In this document: positions 41,713 through 52,000 of the stretch, in pieces
How the letters are laid out: every line of letters begins with the position of its first letter
Numbering within the stretch: the first letter of the stretch is position 1
NCBI GenBank assembly: GCA_903873705.1
Contig: CAIQPK010000054.1
Coordinates: 16,849 to 80,848, forward strand
Direction of reading: 5' to 3'
From: an uncultured Acidobacteriota bacterium
GTDB taxonomy: Bacteria > Acidobacteriota > Terriglobia > Terriglobales > Acidobacteriaceae
Length of the DNA: 64,000 bases
Program-made: the position numbers and the translations under genes
Notes under the pieces: generated by a model
Told to the model about the DNA's origin: nothing
What the model saw: only the letters and a program-made list of their open reading frames with translations
The model's database searches: none

Positions 41713-43536
41713 TCAGAGTATCCATATGCGGTAATCGTTCGCACCTGATTGATGTTCATCCCATAACAGCTTAACCTCGGCCATATTCAGGTACTGAGCC
41801 ATTTCGGGATGAAACACATATTCCTCAAACATGGACTTCAAGCTGGTCCGGAGCCACGCGGCCAAGGGCACTCCAAAGCCCATCTTCGATCGAGTTAACG
41901 TGGTCTGTGGCAGGCGCGACTGGAACGTCTGTCTCAATATCCTTTTGCCGATCCCATGCTTCAACTTGAAGTCCTGAGGCAGAGTGCCAGCGTATTCGGC
42001 CAACTTGTGGTCGAGCCAGGGGGCGCGGGATTCGAGCGAAAACGCCATCGTTGCCCTATCCATCTTCACCAGGATGTCTCCTGGGAGGTAGGTTTCCATG
42101 TCAACGGCCTGCATTTGCTGTAGCAGTGGCAATGCACGATGACGCTCAAAGCGTTCGACTAATGCTGCCTTCGGTGTGTATCCCTGCAGCGCTCTCTGAA
42201 GATCGGGCGAGAGGATCCTGTTCAGACCGTCTGCATCCGTTGCCGATATCCAGTGGTAGTAATGCTCCGCGACAGCCCTAGACAGGCGACCCCTGGCTGC
42301 GGGACTGGAGAACAGCGCAGGAAATCTATCGAACGACCATTCTGTTGCTGCTGTCAGACGCTGGAATCGACTCGGAAGCAGGCTTCGCACGCTGGATGCC
42401 AGGACTTTGCTGTATCGATCGTAGCCGCCAAAAACCTCATCGCCACCGTCACCAGACAGCGCGACCGTTACATCCGTTTTGGCGAGGCGAGAGAGGTAAA
42501 GGGTGGGGATGGCAGATGAGTCCCCGAACGGTTCGTCGTAATGCTCCAGGCACAAGTCAAGCATCGCAGCAATGTTCGCGTTAACAATGAACTCGCGATG
42601 CTGGGTATGGCACCGCTCCGCCGCGAGCCTTGCAAACTTTCTCTCGTCGAACGCAGGAGTGGCGAAGCCGATGGAAAAGGTTCTGACCGGCTCGCTCGCG
42701 GATGCACTCATGCAGGCGACCACCGCACTCGAATCCAGCCCACCACTCAGAAATGCGCCGAGAGGCACATCACTCATCAGGCGACACCGCACGGCTTCAT
42801 CCGTAAGATGCCCGAGCTGTTCTGAGCAGGCCGAATAGTGCAGACCCGGTGTGACAGCAAAGGCCGGAGACCAATACCTCCGAACGCGTACATCGGCCCA
42901 GTCGATGGAGACCGTTTCGCCCGGCCCCAGCCGTTGAACGTGCCGATAGATTGTCGATGGGTCGGCGATATAGCCGCTACTCAGAAACTCGGGTATGCTC
43001 TCCGGCCTTACGTTTTTTTCAAAGCCGGGCAGAAGCATCAGCGATTTCAGTTCCGAAGCGAAGCAAACTCTGAAGGACGACAGCGAGGTCAAATAATAGA
43101 GCGGCTTCTCACCGAAGCGGTCACGTGCGAGAAAGAGCTTCTTTCGCCGTCTGTCCCAGATTGCGAACGCGAACATCCCGTTGAGCAGTTCGGGCATGCT
43201 CTCTCCATGCTCCTCGTAGAGGTGAACCAGTACCTCGGTATCACTCTTCGTGCGCAGGTGATGTCCCTGCTTCTCCAGCGTGCTGCGCAGTTCCTGGTGG
43301 TTGTAAATTTCTCCGTTGAAGACGACCTGCACAGATCCGTCTTCATTACCGAGAGGCTGCGCTCCACCCGCAATATCAATGATGCTGAGGCGGCGATGTC
43401 CCAGTGCGATGTCGAGGTCAAAGTATTCGCCATAGCCATCCGGTCCCCGGTGGGCCAGCAGGTCACACATAGGCTTCAGGAAGTTATGCCCCAGTGCAGT
43501 ATTTTCCGCCCTCAGGTAACCGGCGATTCCACACAT
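41713..43536 (-). CDS. asnB: Asparagine synthase (glutamine-hydrolysing), 607 aa, frameshifted at the very end
   Basis: The start is the ATG giving MCGIAGYL, because Cys2 must be the N-terminal nucleophile of the glutaminase domain; GGGAG lies about seven bases upstream. Glutaminase-domain marks (LAHRGPDG, NGEIYNH, SDTEVL) fill residues 1-210. The synthetase domain has the ATP-binding SGGLDSS loop and the SGDGGDEVFGGYDRY segment. In polysaccharide clusters such proteins often amidate uronic acids or similar carboxylates rather than aspartate. The ending at YRIWIL is out of step with the family and the real tail lies in the next frame (41666-41712). Confidence 0.9.
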   Translation of the reverse strand: MCGIAGYLRAENTALGHNFLKPMCDLLAHRGPDGYGEYFDLDIALGHRRLSIIDIAGGAQPLGNEDGSVQVVFNGEIYNHQELRSTLEKQGHHLRTKSDTEVLVHLYEEHGESMPELLNGMFAFAIWDRRRKKLFLARDRFGEKPLYYLTSLSSFRVCFASELKSLMLLPGFEKNVRPESIPEFLSSGYIADPSTIYRHVQRLGPGETVSIDWADVRVRRYWSPAFAVTPGLHYSACSEQLGHLTDEAVRCRLMSDVPLGAFLSGGLDSSAVVACMSASASEPVRTFSIGFATPAFDERKFARLAAERCHTQHREFIVNANIAAMLDLCLEHYDEPFGDSSAIPTLYLSRLAKTDVTVALSGDGGDEVFGGYDRYSKVLASSVRSLLPSRFQRLTAATEWSFDRFPALFSSPAARGRLSRAVAEHYYHWISATDADGLNRILSPDLQRALQGYTPKAALVERFERHRALPLLQQMQAVDMETYLPGDILVKMDRATMAFSLESRAPWLDHKLAEYAGTLPQDFKLKHGIGKRILRQTFQSRLPQTTLTRSKMGFGVPLAAWLRTSLKSMFEEYVFHPEMAQYLNMAEVKLLWDEHQSGANDYRIWIL

Positions 43537-43612
43537 GAATTTCTCCCAGGTCGGTGGCGGCAAAGAGACGGTCGTCTCGCTATGCGAAAAAAAGCGATCA
43601 ATACTCGCTGCG

Positions 43613-44410
43613 CTATGGTTTGCGATTATCCGCCGCTGTACAGACGCCAGCGTTGTACGTCTCGACTGCTTCAAGGAGAGGCGCGCCACCATAGGGCTTC
43701 ATCGTGGCGATCATCGCATCGAGATCCTTCGGCAGACAACGCCCACGGAACCCTCTTTCTTCGGTTACGAAGGTATGCGAATCGCCTATCCTGGGGTCGG
43801 CCAGCCAAAGGTGTCTGAGTTCCTCATAGTTGACGTTGAAGGCGCTCGCGATGTCGTAAAACTGGTTGACGAACGCAACCTTGGTGGCCAGAAAACAGTT
43901 CTCCATGTACTTGCACAGCTCGGCTGTGAGCGCAGTCGTTGGATAAAACCGTGTCTCGCTCGCCAGGACGGGCTTGTATGCTTCCACGACGAGGTTGACC
44001 AGGCTGTCCGGGCCGCCGACGATGAGAAATCCGCATGCACCGTCCTCCGGCCAAAGGTGAAAACTGGATTCGCCCAGATACTCGGGACTGAAACAGAGAG
44101 CCTTGCCCGTTTCTGCCGACAGACGATCCGTTGTGCCCACGGCGATCGTGGATCGAATACACATCGGCGCCTCAATCCAGGAAACGCACTCCTCGACGGC
44201 CGATACATCGCAGCCATGACCATCCTGCTTCATCGGTGTCGGCACACTAATGAAGACCAGGTCGCATCGATTGATGGCTTCTCTATTCGCAGCCGAACCG
44301 TACTCTGTCTTGAACCTGTCGTAAATCGCGAGAGAGTGGCTGGTGGTCCGCCGGAACAGTCGTTCCATGGCTGAGCCAACAACTCCGTGGCCTACTATTC
44401 CGATGTTCAT
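43613..44410 (-). CDS. Short UDP-glucose/GDP-mannose dehydrogenase-like protein, 265 aa
   Basis: The N-terminal Rossmann motif is GHGVVG in MNIGIVGHGVVGSAM, followed by SVPTPMKQDG. The central segment (TAELCKYMENCFLATKVAFVNQ) and the catalytic-cysteine motif GFRGRCLPKDLDAM are recognisable, the latter with Arg in place of the usual Gly/Ser before Cys. The family is normally 420-450 aa; this one stops shortly after the cysteine motif and lacks the C-terminal UDP-binding domain. It could be a natural short form or a truncated gene. Enzymes of this family oxidise UDP-sugars to uronic acids. It lies between the asnB and GT8-like genes on the same strand. Confidence 0.78.
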   Translation of the reverse strand: MNIGIVGHGVVGSAMERLFRRTTSHSLAIYDRFKTEYGSAANREAINRCDLVFISVPTPMKQDGHGCDVSAVEECVSWIEAPMCIRSTIAVGTTDRLSAETGKALCFSPEYLGESSFHLWPEDGACGFLIVGGPDSLVNLVVEAYKPVLASETRFYPTTALTAELCKYMENCFLATKVAFVNQFYDIASAFNVNYEELRHLWLADPRIGDSHTFVTEERGFRGRCLPKDLDAMIATMKPYGGAPLLEAVETYNAGVCTAADNRKP

Positions 44411-44435
44411 GTAGGACGAATTATACGGCACACAA

Positions 44436-45302
44436 TCAGTGGTTTGAGCTTTGCCTCGATGCTTTCAACCTGGCCTCTGCTTCATCCCAATTTCGCCAGC
44501 CGGGCTGGCCCGCGTTGCCGATAAAGTGCAGCAGGAACGGATGGGATGGGTCACCTTCGCTCAGTGAGTAGCTCTCATCAACCCTGAAGGTGAAGGGGTT
44601 CGCCGCTGCCCGCTCGTCATCATTCAGGCCACGCATGCCGTCAACAATGTAGTTATACTTCCGCGGCAAGGTGATCTGATCTTGCAAGCCAAACTTCCAC
44701 ACCGTCGCAATCAGAGTGCCTTGGTCGCGGGTCTTCCAATACGGATCGCCGAGGATCGCACGGGTGTATTCGTGCCACGTTTCCAGGAATGGCACCGAAG
44801 CGGCGTCGAAAACAAACACACCACCGTTCCAGTGCTGCCATTCGGCATCCGGCACGACAATCCCAAACTTGGACTCAATCGCTTCTCGCAGATGTTCGCA
44901 GCAACCGCCTGTGCAGGCACACCGGACTGCGAAGCGGCTGAAATTGGAGAGCCTGCTGTGGTCCGCCGCAAAAGCCACCACGCCGTGCTTCAGTTCGAAA
45001 ATGCGCTGCACATCTTCGTGCACGGCGAAGATGTCGCTGTCCAGATAGCACCAGGTGCGGCCCCTTAGATCGAGCCGCCGGTGAAGGCCGGTCTCTAGCA
45101 GAATGCTTGCCTGGTGATTATCCAGTTCGGCGGGAAAATCGACAAGAATGACCTGATCGTGTTCTATCTGAAGATCGGACCGGGAAGCGACGACGACAAT
45201 CTCCTGCCTGGAGAACTGCTTCAAAAAACGCAGCGAACGATTCACCTGCTGAATATGAGCGTTGCCAGTAACGGCGTAGACAAAAGCATTTTTGTTCGGC
45301 AT
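44436..45302 (-). CDS. GT8-like nucleotide-sugar glycosyltransferase, 288 aa
   Basis: Starting at MPNKNAFVYAVTGN (ATG at 45302), the protein shows a GT-A arrangement: a DxD motif in WCYLDSDIF (D88, D90), WNGGVFVFD, RDQGTLIATVW, and a histidine near the C-terminus (LLHFIGNAGQPGW). This layout fits the glycogenin/LgtC-like GT8 group or related putative transferases; the sugar is not predictable. There is no signal peptide. The upstream start at 45401 adds an unconvincing N-terminus. It is first in the minus-strand group and diverges from wzt. Confidence 0.72.
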   Translation of the reverse strand: MPNKNAFVYAVTGNAHIQQVNRSLRFLKQFSRQEIVVVASRSDLQIEHDQVILVDFPAELDNHQASILLETGLHRRLDLRGRTWCYLDSDIFAVHEDVQRIFELKHGVVAFAADHSRLSNFSRFAVRCACTGGCCEHLREAIESKFGIVVPDAEWQHWNGGVFVFDAASVPFLETWHEYTRAILGDPYWKTRDQGTLIATVWKFGLQDQITLPRKYNYIVDGMRGLNDDERAAANPFTFRVDESYSLSEGDPSHPFLLHFIGNAGQPGWRNWDEAEARLKASRQSSNH

Positions 45303-45575
45303 CGCTACTTTGGACTCCGCGGACAGATGTCTCCCTGGAAGGTCTGCCCAGGCAGCCTCACCGCTGCTGCTTCGGCAGGCGAGAGAAGCTGATTGCTGCA
45401 CTAACTTACTTATGGCGTCCGGACTACCCGCATGGGAAGCAGTTTGTACTCAGATCGCAGGGATTTAGCCTCAGTATAGCAACTGACGCTCGCTTGCACG
45501 CGAGGCCGACGCCGGCGCCCGTGGCCGGAGGGTTGCCCTCGGAATCCCGAGTTGGAAAGTGTAGGATTGCCCTAC

Positions 45576-46982
45576 ATGGCGGTTCTGACTGAGCAAAGTA
45601 TTCCGGCAAACGTGCGCGATGCCGAGCTGACTCACGACACCTGGCTCGTGCAGGCATCGGGCTTGCGCAAGAAATACTGCCGCGATCTGCGGAAATCGCT
45701 TTTCTACAGCTTGCGCGATGTGCTGGATGTTGTAAGCCTGCGCAGGAATAATCCTGCCGAGTTGCGCGAACATGAATTTTGGGCAGTGGACGATGTGTCC
45801 TTTGAGCTGCGGCGGGGCGACAGCCTGGCTCTGCTCGGCCGTAATGGCGCTGGAAAATCGACGCTGCTGAAACTCATTACAGGGCAGCGCTCCCTCACAT
45901 CCGGGACGGTAACCACGAGGGGGCGCATCGTCGCACTTACCGAGCTTGGGCTCGGATTCGACCCTGTCCTCACCGGACGCGAGAATGCGTATGTCAACGC
46001 TGCCGTTCACGGTGTTTCGCGCCGCGCCTTCGATAAGCTGATCGAAGAGATCATCGACTTCTCCGAGTTGCGTGAGTTTATCGATTCGGCTGTGCAGACT
46101 TACAGTACGGGAATGAAGGCGCGGCTTGGCTTCTCCATTGCCACCCACCTTAAGCCTGACATCCTGATCGTCGATGAGGTGCTCGCCGTCGGCGATCTGG
46201 AGTTCCGCCGCAAGTGCGTTCAACATGTCCTGGCTTATCTGCAGAATGGCGGTTCCATCATTCTGGTTGCGCATGATCCTTATCTGGTCCAATCTATCTG
46301 CAACCGCGCACTCGTCCTCGATCAAGGAAGGGTTGTCTTTTCAGGTAGTGGAGTGGAGGGAGTGGACTTTCATTTCCGCCTAGGCCATGCAAACCAATAT
46401 GCGGTTGCCGCGAAGAGCCCTGATACTGCCAGCCAGGATGCCGCAGAGCATGATGGTACTGAGGATTCCATCCAGTCGCCCAAAGCAGATATCGGCCAGC
46501 CAGGGTCTCTACCCAAACTCCAGTTTGCGAAGCTGGAATTGATACCGACCCGCCCGGTCGTGATCGATCAGCTTGAGATTCTGCCAGTCGACGGGGAAGC
46601 CCTTCATACCGGCCAGCCCGCAAAGGTCGTGATGCGATACCGCTCAAGCATTCACGCCAGGGTAGTCTGGGCCTTTACGTTGTGTACGGCGGACCTCCAC
46701 GTGGCTATCGCGTCCTGCACACGCGGTATGGACGGAGAGGATTCGAGCATAAGCCCGGGGGAGCACTCCCTCGTCTGCCGTCTTCCCGAACTACTGCTCA
46801 GGCCGGGGGTTTATGCAATCCGCGGAGGCATAGGAGACGCGATCAGCCACGTAGGACTCGCGGTGACCGGTTATGAGGATGCTCCCACTTTCTTTACGGT
46901 GGTGGAACGAAGGGTGAGTCGCGCCAACAACTGGCAACTTATGCAGAATGACTTGGTCGTGATGAAGGCAGAGTGGTTTTGA
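45576..46982 (+). CDS. wzt: ABC transporter ATP-binding subunit for polysaccharide export with C-terminal Wzt domain, 468 aa
   Basis: The nucleotide-binding domain (about 25-265) has Walker A GRNGAGKST (88-96), the signature TYSTGMKARLGFSIA (176-189), Walker B ILIVDE (D200, E201) and the H-loop VAHD. An acidic linker follows, then a C-terminal beta-sandwich (about 315-468) of the Wzt_C type, which in O-antigen exporters recognises the finished chain end. Its membrane partner is Wzm at 52339, on the other strand 5.4 kb away, an unusual separation. This defines the cluster as an ABC-dependent export system. Confidence 0.92.
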   Translation: MAVLTEQSIPANVRDAELTHDTWLVQASGLRKKYCRDLRKSLFYSLRDVLDVVSLRRNNPAELREHEFWAVDDVSFELRRGDSLALLGRNGAGKSTLLKLITGQRSLTSGTVTTRGRIVALTELGLGFDPVLTGRENAYVNAAVHGVSRRAFDKLIEEIIDFSELREFIDSAVQTYSTGMKARLGFSIATHLKPDILIVDEVLAVGDLEFRRKCVQHVLAYLQNGGSIILVAHDPYLVQSICNRALVLDQGRVVFSGSGVEGVDFHFRLGHANQYAVAAKSPDTASQDAAEHDGTEDSIQSPKADIGQPGSLPKLQFAKLELIPTRPVVIDQLEILPVDGEALHTGQPAKVVMRYRSSIHARVVWAFTLCTADLHVAIASCTRGMDGEDSSISPGEHSLVCRLPELLLRPGVYAIRGGIGDAISHVGLAVTGYEDAPTFFTVVERRVSRANNWQLMQNDLVVMKAEWF

Positions 46983-47083
46983 CGGTGCTTTGGTTCGCCG
47001 GATAGCGTTATCGGAGGAACTATGATCCCGGTCATCGGAGGAATTCCTTGGCTGGCCGCATCTTCTTCTGATAAAAGGGTTTC

Positions 47084-47645
47084 ATGCAAGCAGTTCAAGA
47101 GTTCCCGCCGGTATTCGCCGACCCTGCGGTCGAAGAGAGCTTTTCACGTGATGGCTACGTCGTGGTTCCTTTTTTCAGCCCGGAAGAGATAGAGAAATGC
47201 AAGACCCTCTACTTCGCCAACTTGTCCGAGCCTCAGGCGGATTTCTTCACAACGGCATTTCTGCCGAATGGCGAACCACAGCGCAAGTGATCGTGTGGCG
47301 GCCTTCTTCAACCTGATTCCAGACGGGCTGCCTATTCGCTTGAACTTCCGCAATGCTAAGAACCCGAATCGCCTCAACGCTTATCATGTGGACAGCGAGT
47401 TTATTCTCCAACTTAATCCTCTCGTCGAACTCAACGATGCGAAGCTGGGGGCGATGACGCTTGTTGAGTCGTTCGCATACACGCAACCGAAGTTGTCGCT
47501 GGCCGACATCGCGGCGCTCCATCCGGATGTTCACTGGGCGGCGCTAGCCACTGCAGATTCGGAGAACCCGGAGGCCGCTCCCATGGAAAATGAGCCGACG
47601 TCACCTGAAGGTGGCGCTCAGCCTTCGATCTGGAAGCGACTTTGA
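47084..47645 (+). pseudogene. Frameshifted PhyH-like gene
   Basis: The first frame (47084-47290) encodes MQAVQEFPPVFADP, FSRDGYVVVPFFSPEEI and ADFFTTAFLPNGEP, the typical start of phytanoyl-CoA-dioxygenase-family proteins. It stops at the TGA in the AAG-TGA context near 47288, while a +1 frame continues without interruption from SDRVAAFFNLIPDG to the stop at 47645. The joined product would be about 187 residues, shorter than usual for PhyH proteins (often 250-300), and I could not confirm the iron ligands in the second half. It is a broken gene, or a sequencing error, between wzt and the methyltransferase. Confidence 0.6.
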
Positions 47646-47725
47646 AGCTGTTCGGTAGATGATTCGGATTGCACATCCGCAAACGTTGATTCAGTTTTCC
47701 AGAAGGGTTGTTGTCCACATTGCCA

Positions 47726-48556
47726 ATGATGAATGCGAAGAAACAAGACTCCCCAATCCGCGATGCGCGCGTGCCGCTTGCGATCCACAGTCCAGACGAT
47801 GTCAAGCGCTACTACGAGGCGAGAACGTCGGCGTACCTGGAAGGATTCGGTGAGGTCTTCCAGGGCAGCCGTCCGGCATCGACCAGCGACCTACTTGACT
47901 ACATTATCGACGCCGCTGAACTGACGGACGGCCTTCGGATTCTCGATGCCGGATGCGGGGTGTGTGGACCCTCGACTTACTTTGCGCAGAAACGTCAGCT
48001 GGCGATCGAAGCCGTTACGATCTCCCCCACTCAAGTGAGGGAGGCGCAGAAGCGCATCGATGGCCTCGGCTTGAACAAGCAGATCACCGTGCGTGAGGGG
48101 GACTTCCATCGGCTGGCGGAAATATACGAGCCTGCCTCGTTTGATCGCGTGCTCTTCCTGGAGACGATATGTCATGCGCGTGACTACCGCACCGTGATCA
48201 CGCAGGCGATGCAGATCCTTAAACCGGGCGGGCTGCTCTACATTAAGGATTTCTACTGCCAGGACTTCAGCTCCAAACCGCACCTGATCGAGCAACAGAT
48301 GGAAGACTTGGAAGCGCTGAATCGGACTTATTGTCTCGTGCTGCCGGACCTCGTTTCGCTACTGGGTTTGGTTTCAGAGCTTGGCTTCATGCTCGAATAC
48401 CTGCGAAAGCCCGGTTATAACGCGGTGTTTGAGCCGTGGATTAATTTGACCGAGTCACCGGCGATCCGTGGACAACGAAGATCCCTTATTTCGAGCTCAT
48501 TGCCGGAGTGGAGCTTTGCTGCCGTAAGCCGCTCGCTTAGAGCATCTACCCTGTAG
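47726..48556 (+). CDS. SAM-dependent methyltransferase, about 276 aa, C-terminus apparently frameshifted
   Basis: A class I methyltransferase with motif I ILDAGCGVCGPSTYFA, an acidic motif after it, DFHRLAEIYEPASFDRVLF (motif II region) and LKPGGLLYIKDFY (motif III). The best match in general layout is the type-11 group that methylates small molecules or lipid-linked sugars. The main frame ends in a low-quality tail after EPWINLTE. The +2 frame instead gives FDRVTGDPW, TTKIPYFELIAGVELCC and RKPLA with a stop at 48540, which looks like the native tail. A missing T in the AATTTG run would reconcile the two. Start may be either adjacent ATG (47726 or 47729). Confidence 0.82.
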   Translation: MMNAKKQDSPIRDARVPLAIHSPDDVKRYYEARTSAYLEGFGEVFQGSRPASTSDLLDYIIDAAELTDGLRILDAGCGVCGPSTYFAQKRQLAIEAVTISPTQVREAQKRIDGLGLNKQITVREGDFHRLAEIYEPASFDRVLFLETICHARDYRTVITQAMQILKPGGLLYIKDFYCQDFSSKPHLIEQQMEDLEALNRTYCLVLPDLVSLLGLVSELGFMLEYLRKPGYNAVFEPWINLTESPAIRGQRRSLISSSLPEWSFAAVSRSLRASTL

Positions 48557-48620
48557 GTGTCGCGAACTCATCTCAAATTCTCAGGCCGCTTCTTCACCGC
48601 AATCTGACCCGATGGATTGG

Positions 48621-49040
48621 TTAGTTCTTCTCCCGCTGGCGCGCCAGCACACCTCGATAAAAGTCCGCAGTTTGCGTCGCGATGGCTGTATCGGTAAAGC
48701 CCTGCTCGATCGCTTGACGGGCAGCAGCGCCAAGCTTTGTCCGCAATTCCGGGTCCTCGATCAACGAGCACAGTTGAGCGGCAAAAGACTCCGGCGAGCC
48801 GCACTCGGCCAACAGGCCATTCTTGCCGTGTGTAATCAACTCCGGGACGCCACCCTGATTAGAAGCGACGATCGCGCGCCCCGCGGCCATCGCCTCCATG
48901 CAGGCGTAGGGACAGTTCTCCCACAGGCTGGGCAGAAGATAGATGTCAACGGCGCGGGCACACGCCCGGAGTTGCTGAAAGTTCAACTTGCCAAGATAAC
49001 GAATCGATCCAAGCAACTGCTTATTTGCGAGCAGGGGCAT
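48621..49040 (-). pseudogene. C-terminal piece of the glycosyltransferase fusion, in a shifted frame
   Basis: It encodes YLGKLNFQQLRACARAVD, LLPSLWENCPYACMEAMAAG and GGVPELITHGKNGLL, the donor-binding C-terminal half of a GT4 domain, including the ENCPYACMEAMA glutamate motif. The preceding 1,072-codon frame stops in AGDDLFVT exactly where this half should begin. Reading DLF-(R)-YVEKTLMPLL across the break needs one extra base near 49050. It should be regarded as the last 140 residues of the upstream gene. Confidence 0.8.
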
Positions 49041-49051
49041 CAGCGTCTTTT

Positions 49052-52000
49052 CTACGTAACGAAAAGGTCATCGCCAGCAAAAAGAAACGTCACGTCGTGG
49101 CGGCGCAGAACGATTTCAGCAATCGCAGCGCAGAGATGGATACCCTTCCGTCGTTCCATGCGTCCAGCAAAAAGAATGGTGATCCCGCCTTCGTTCAGAC
49201 CGTACATGGGCTCCAGCCTGACGTCCGGTTCCGCATCGAACAAGGAAAGGTCGATGCCGTTGTAAATCACCTCGGTTCGCTGTTCGAATCCGAGCTCTGT
49301 GCGAACCTCCTCGGCCAGAAATTGGGAGCAGGAGGTCAGCGCGGAAGCCTGTGTGATGCCAATCCGCTCGATCCACGGGCACATCAGCCGGTCTGCAGCA
49401 GGCACGTCATAGAAAGGCATGATGAGGCCCGCGGGACCATGAAACCGCACCACGGTAGGAACCCGCAGTAGCCATGTAATCAACGCGCCCTCTGCGCCGC
49501 ACTCGGGCATCTCGATAATGTCGTACTCGTAGTGCTTCATGAGCTGCCGCATTCCGAGGTACATGCACCATGCATTCTCCAGCCGCTGGCGCGTCCAATA
49601 GCATTTGAACGCTCCGAGGATGGCTGCGAGCGGCATCCAGAGCTCCGTTCCGCGGTACCGGTGAACGATGACCCCATCATGCTCCCGCGTTCTCATCGGA
49701 AGATATTCACGGGAACCTGCCAGCACATGTACCCGGTGACCTGATCGGGCGAGAGCGCGGGCCTGGTACCAGGTGTACGTCCCGATACCGCCATGTCCCG
49801 TCTCCGGCGGATATTCAAAAGAAAGCAGACCGATGCGGAGGCCACCGCCCTGAATGGGCGCCGCGCCGGTCGGATGGAAAGGGGCTTTTCGTTCGATCGC
49901 ACGCCGAATCGCCTGGTGGAATATCTGTTCGCAGCGGCTCACATCGAAGTCCTGTCGGGCGCGTTCCATGCCAACATGCGCGAGCCGCTCTCGTAGCGTG
50001 TGATCGCTGGCCAGCAATTCGATTGCTTCCGCCAGCTTCAGGGCATCGCGCTGCGGCACGACCAGGCCTTCCACGTTGTCCGACACGACTTCCGCTATGG
50101 AGCCGGCATCGGTTACGACGACTCCACAACCTGCTGCCATCGCTTCGAGCAGGGCGGTCGGAATGCCGTCCTTGTCGCCGTTCGCGAGTTCGATGAACGG
50201 AGCTACGAAAATATCGGCCTCTGCAAGATGGCTGCGGACCTCCGTTGCGGTCTGCCGGCCGCGAAACGTAACTTGCTCTTCCAGAACATGCGCCGCAACG
50301 AGCTGCTGCATCTCTTCGAAGTAGGCGACGCTGGCAGGATCGTTTGCATCGCAATCACCCAGAACTTCGATGACGAAAGGCAATTCACGTTGACGAAGCA
50401 AGGCGGCCGCCTCAATCAGGTAAGCCACGCCTTTCTTGGGATGAATGCGGTTCACCGCGACGATCTTGAAGACCCGGCGCGAAGTGTTCCGCGGGCGTAC
50501 CGTCTGTCCATACTGGCTGGTATCGATGCCGTTGGGCTTGACGATGGCAGCCGGCAAGGGCCCTTTTGCGAGGCCTTCGAGCTCCTGCTTGATCCTTCCG
50601 GATGTGGCCACCACCACCTCGCAGGTGCGCAGCTGCAACCCGACCACCTTCAACTCGTAGTCGTCCATCATGTGGTCCGCATAGCAACTCACACCGCGGG
50701 GTAGATCGAGTAATGTGGAGGCGACCAGACCGTAAATGCCCTGCTCATAGAAAAAATAGGTGTGAATGTAGTCGGCGTGCCAGGCCTGCGCCATCCGTGT
50801 AAACGAAAAGGCCTGCCGGAAATGACGGTGATTGCAGACCTCTTCCTCGGTCATGTCTGCCGCATCCGCAATGCGCCGCACCAGATCGCGTATACGCTGC
50901 GGCATCAGGCGCTTATAGTGTGAAAAATCTCGATCCGCCGTGAACCTGTATAGCGGCATACGGCGGCGGATGTTCCATACTGCCGTCGCATCGTCCGGCA
51001 ACTCGCTTCTTGGGGCCAGGCCGGTATAGGCGAACCGAACCTCGAAGCCTCCCTTCATCAACTCGAGAATTTCACGGTAAACGAAGGTCTGAGAGTAGAT
51101 CGGAAAGTGCCAACAAGCGGTCGCCCACACCCTCTCTCTCTTTTTGTTTGCCGTCCCTCGGCTCAAGCGATACTCAAGTCGGAGCCTCGTGCGGAAGGCC
51201 CAGCAGATGACGCTTTGCACGCCCCCGATGACGGGCCCGGTTATCCAGCGCGCAACCGCTCCAGACAACGTTACGACCTGATCGTAAGCCAGCAGCGGCT
51301 CCGGGATGAGGGCCGCATCAATCTTGACGCCCGGCCGCATCACCGGTGAATCCTGCTGCCGCGTGCGCAGTCGGAAGTACATGCGTGCCACGTGCGGCGA
51401 CATAAAGACGGGAAGTTGCACACCGGCCCGAAGGGTCCACTGGAGCGCCGCTTTTAAGTTACCCGACCAGTACGACACACCAGCCAGATACATGGCGAAC
51501 TGATTGTCTGAAGCGCGACAGAGGGCCGGCTTCAAGTCCGGGCGTAGCTTGCGTATGTCCTCCATGACGAGCTGCTGCGACCTCCTCATCGTGTCGCAGG
51601 CCGAGCTCATGCTTCCGGGGCGGCGGCGGTATCCGAGCAGCACTTCTTGCACTACGGCTACGCGATATTTGGCCGCAATGCGGAGCGCTACTCCCCAGTC
51701 CTCGCATCCGCCCGCCTGGGCCGCAGCGAGTGTCTCATCGTAGCCGCCCACTTCTTCCAGACAGTGGCGACGGAACAGGGGCACGCTTGCGCTGCCTATG
51801 AAGTTGATGAAGACCAGTTGAGGAAGTGCTTCGCCCTGAATAGCCCAGCGTGGAGATCGATCCAGCACTTTGCCCGTGGCGTCGATCCATGCCCACCAGG
51901 AGTACACCAGCCCCGTTTCCCGCCCGGCAGCCTGGATGCGTTTCACCTGGCGGGCAATCTTGTGCGGAGCCCACAGGTCGTCTGCATCAATGGGTGCGAT

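Noticed and set aside
45471..46325. A 284-codon minus-strand open frame opposite wzt
   Set aside because: It is antisense to the strongly supported wzt ATPase domain and shows no family features.
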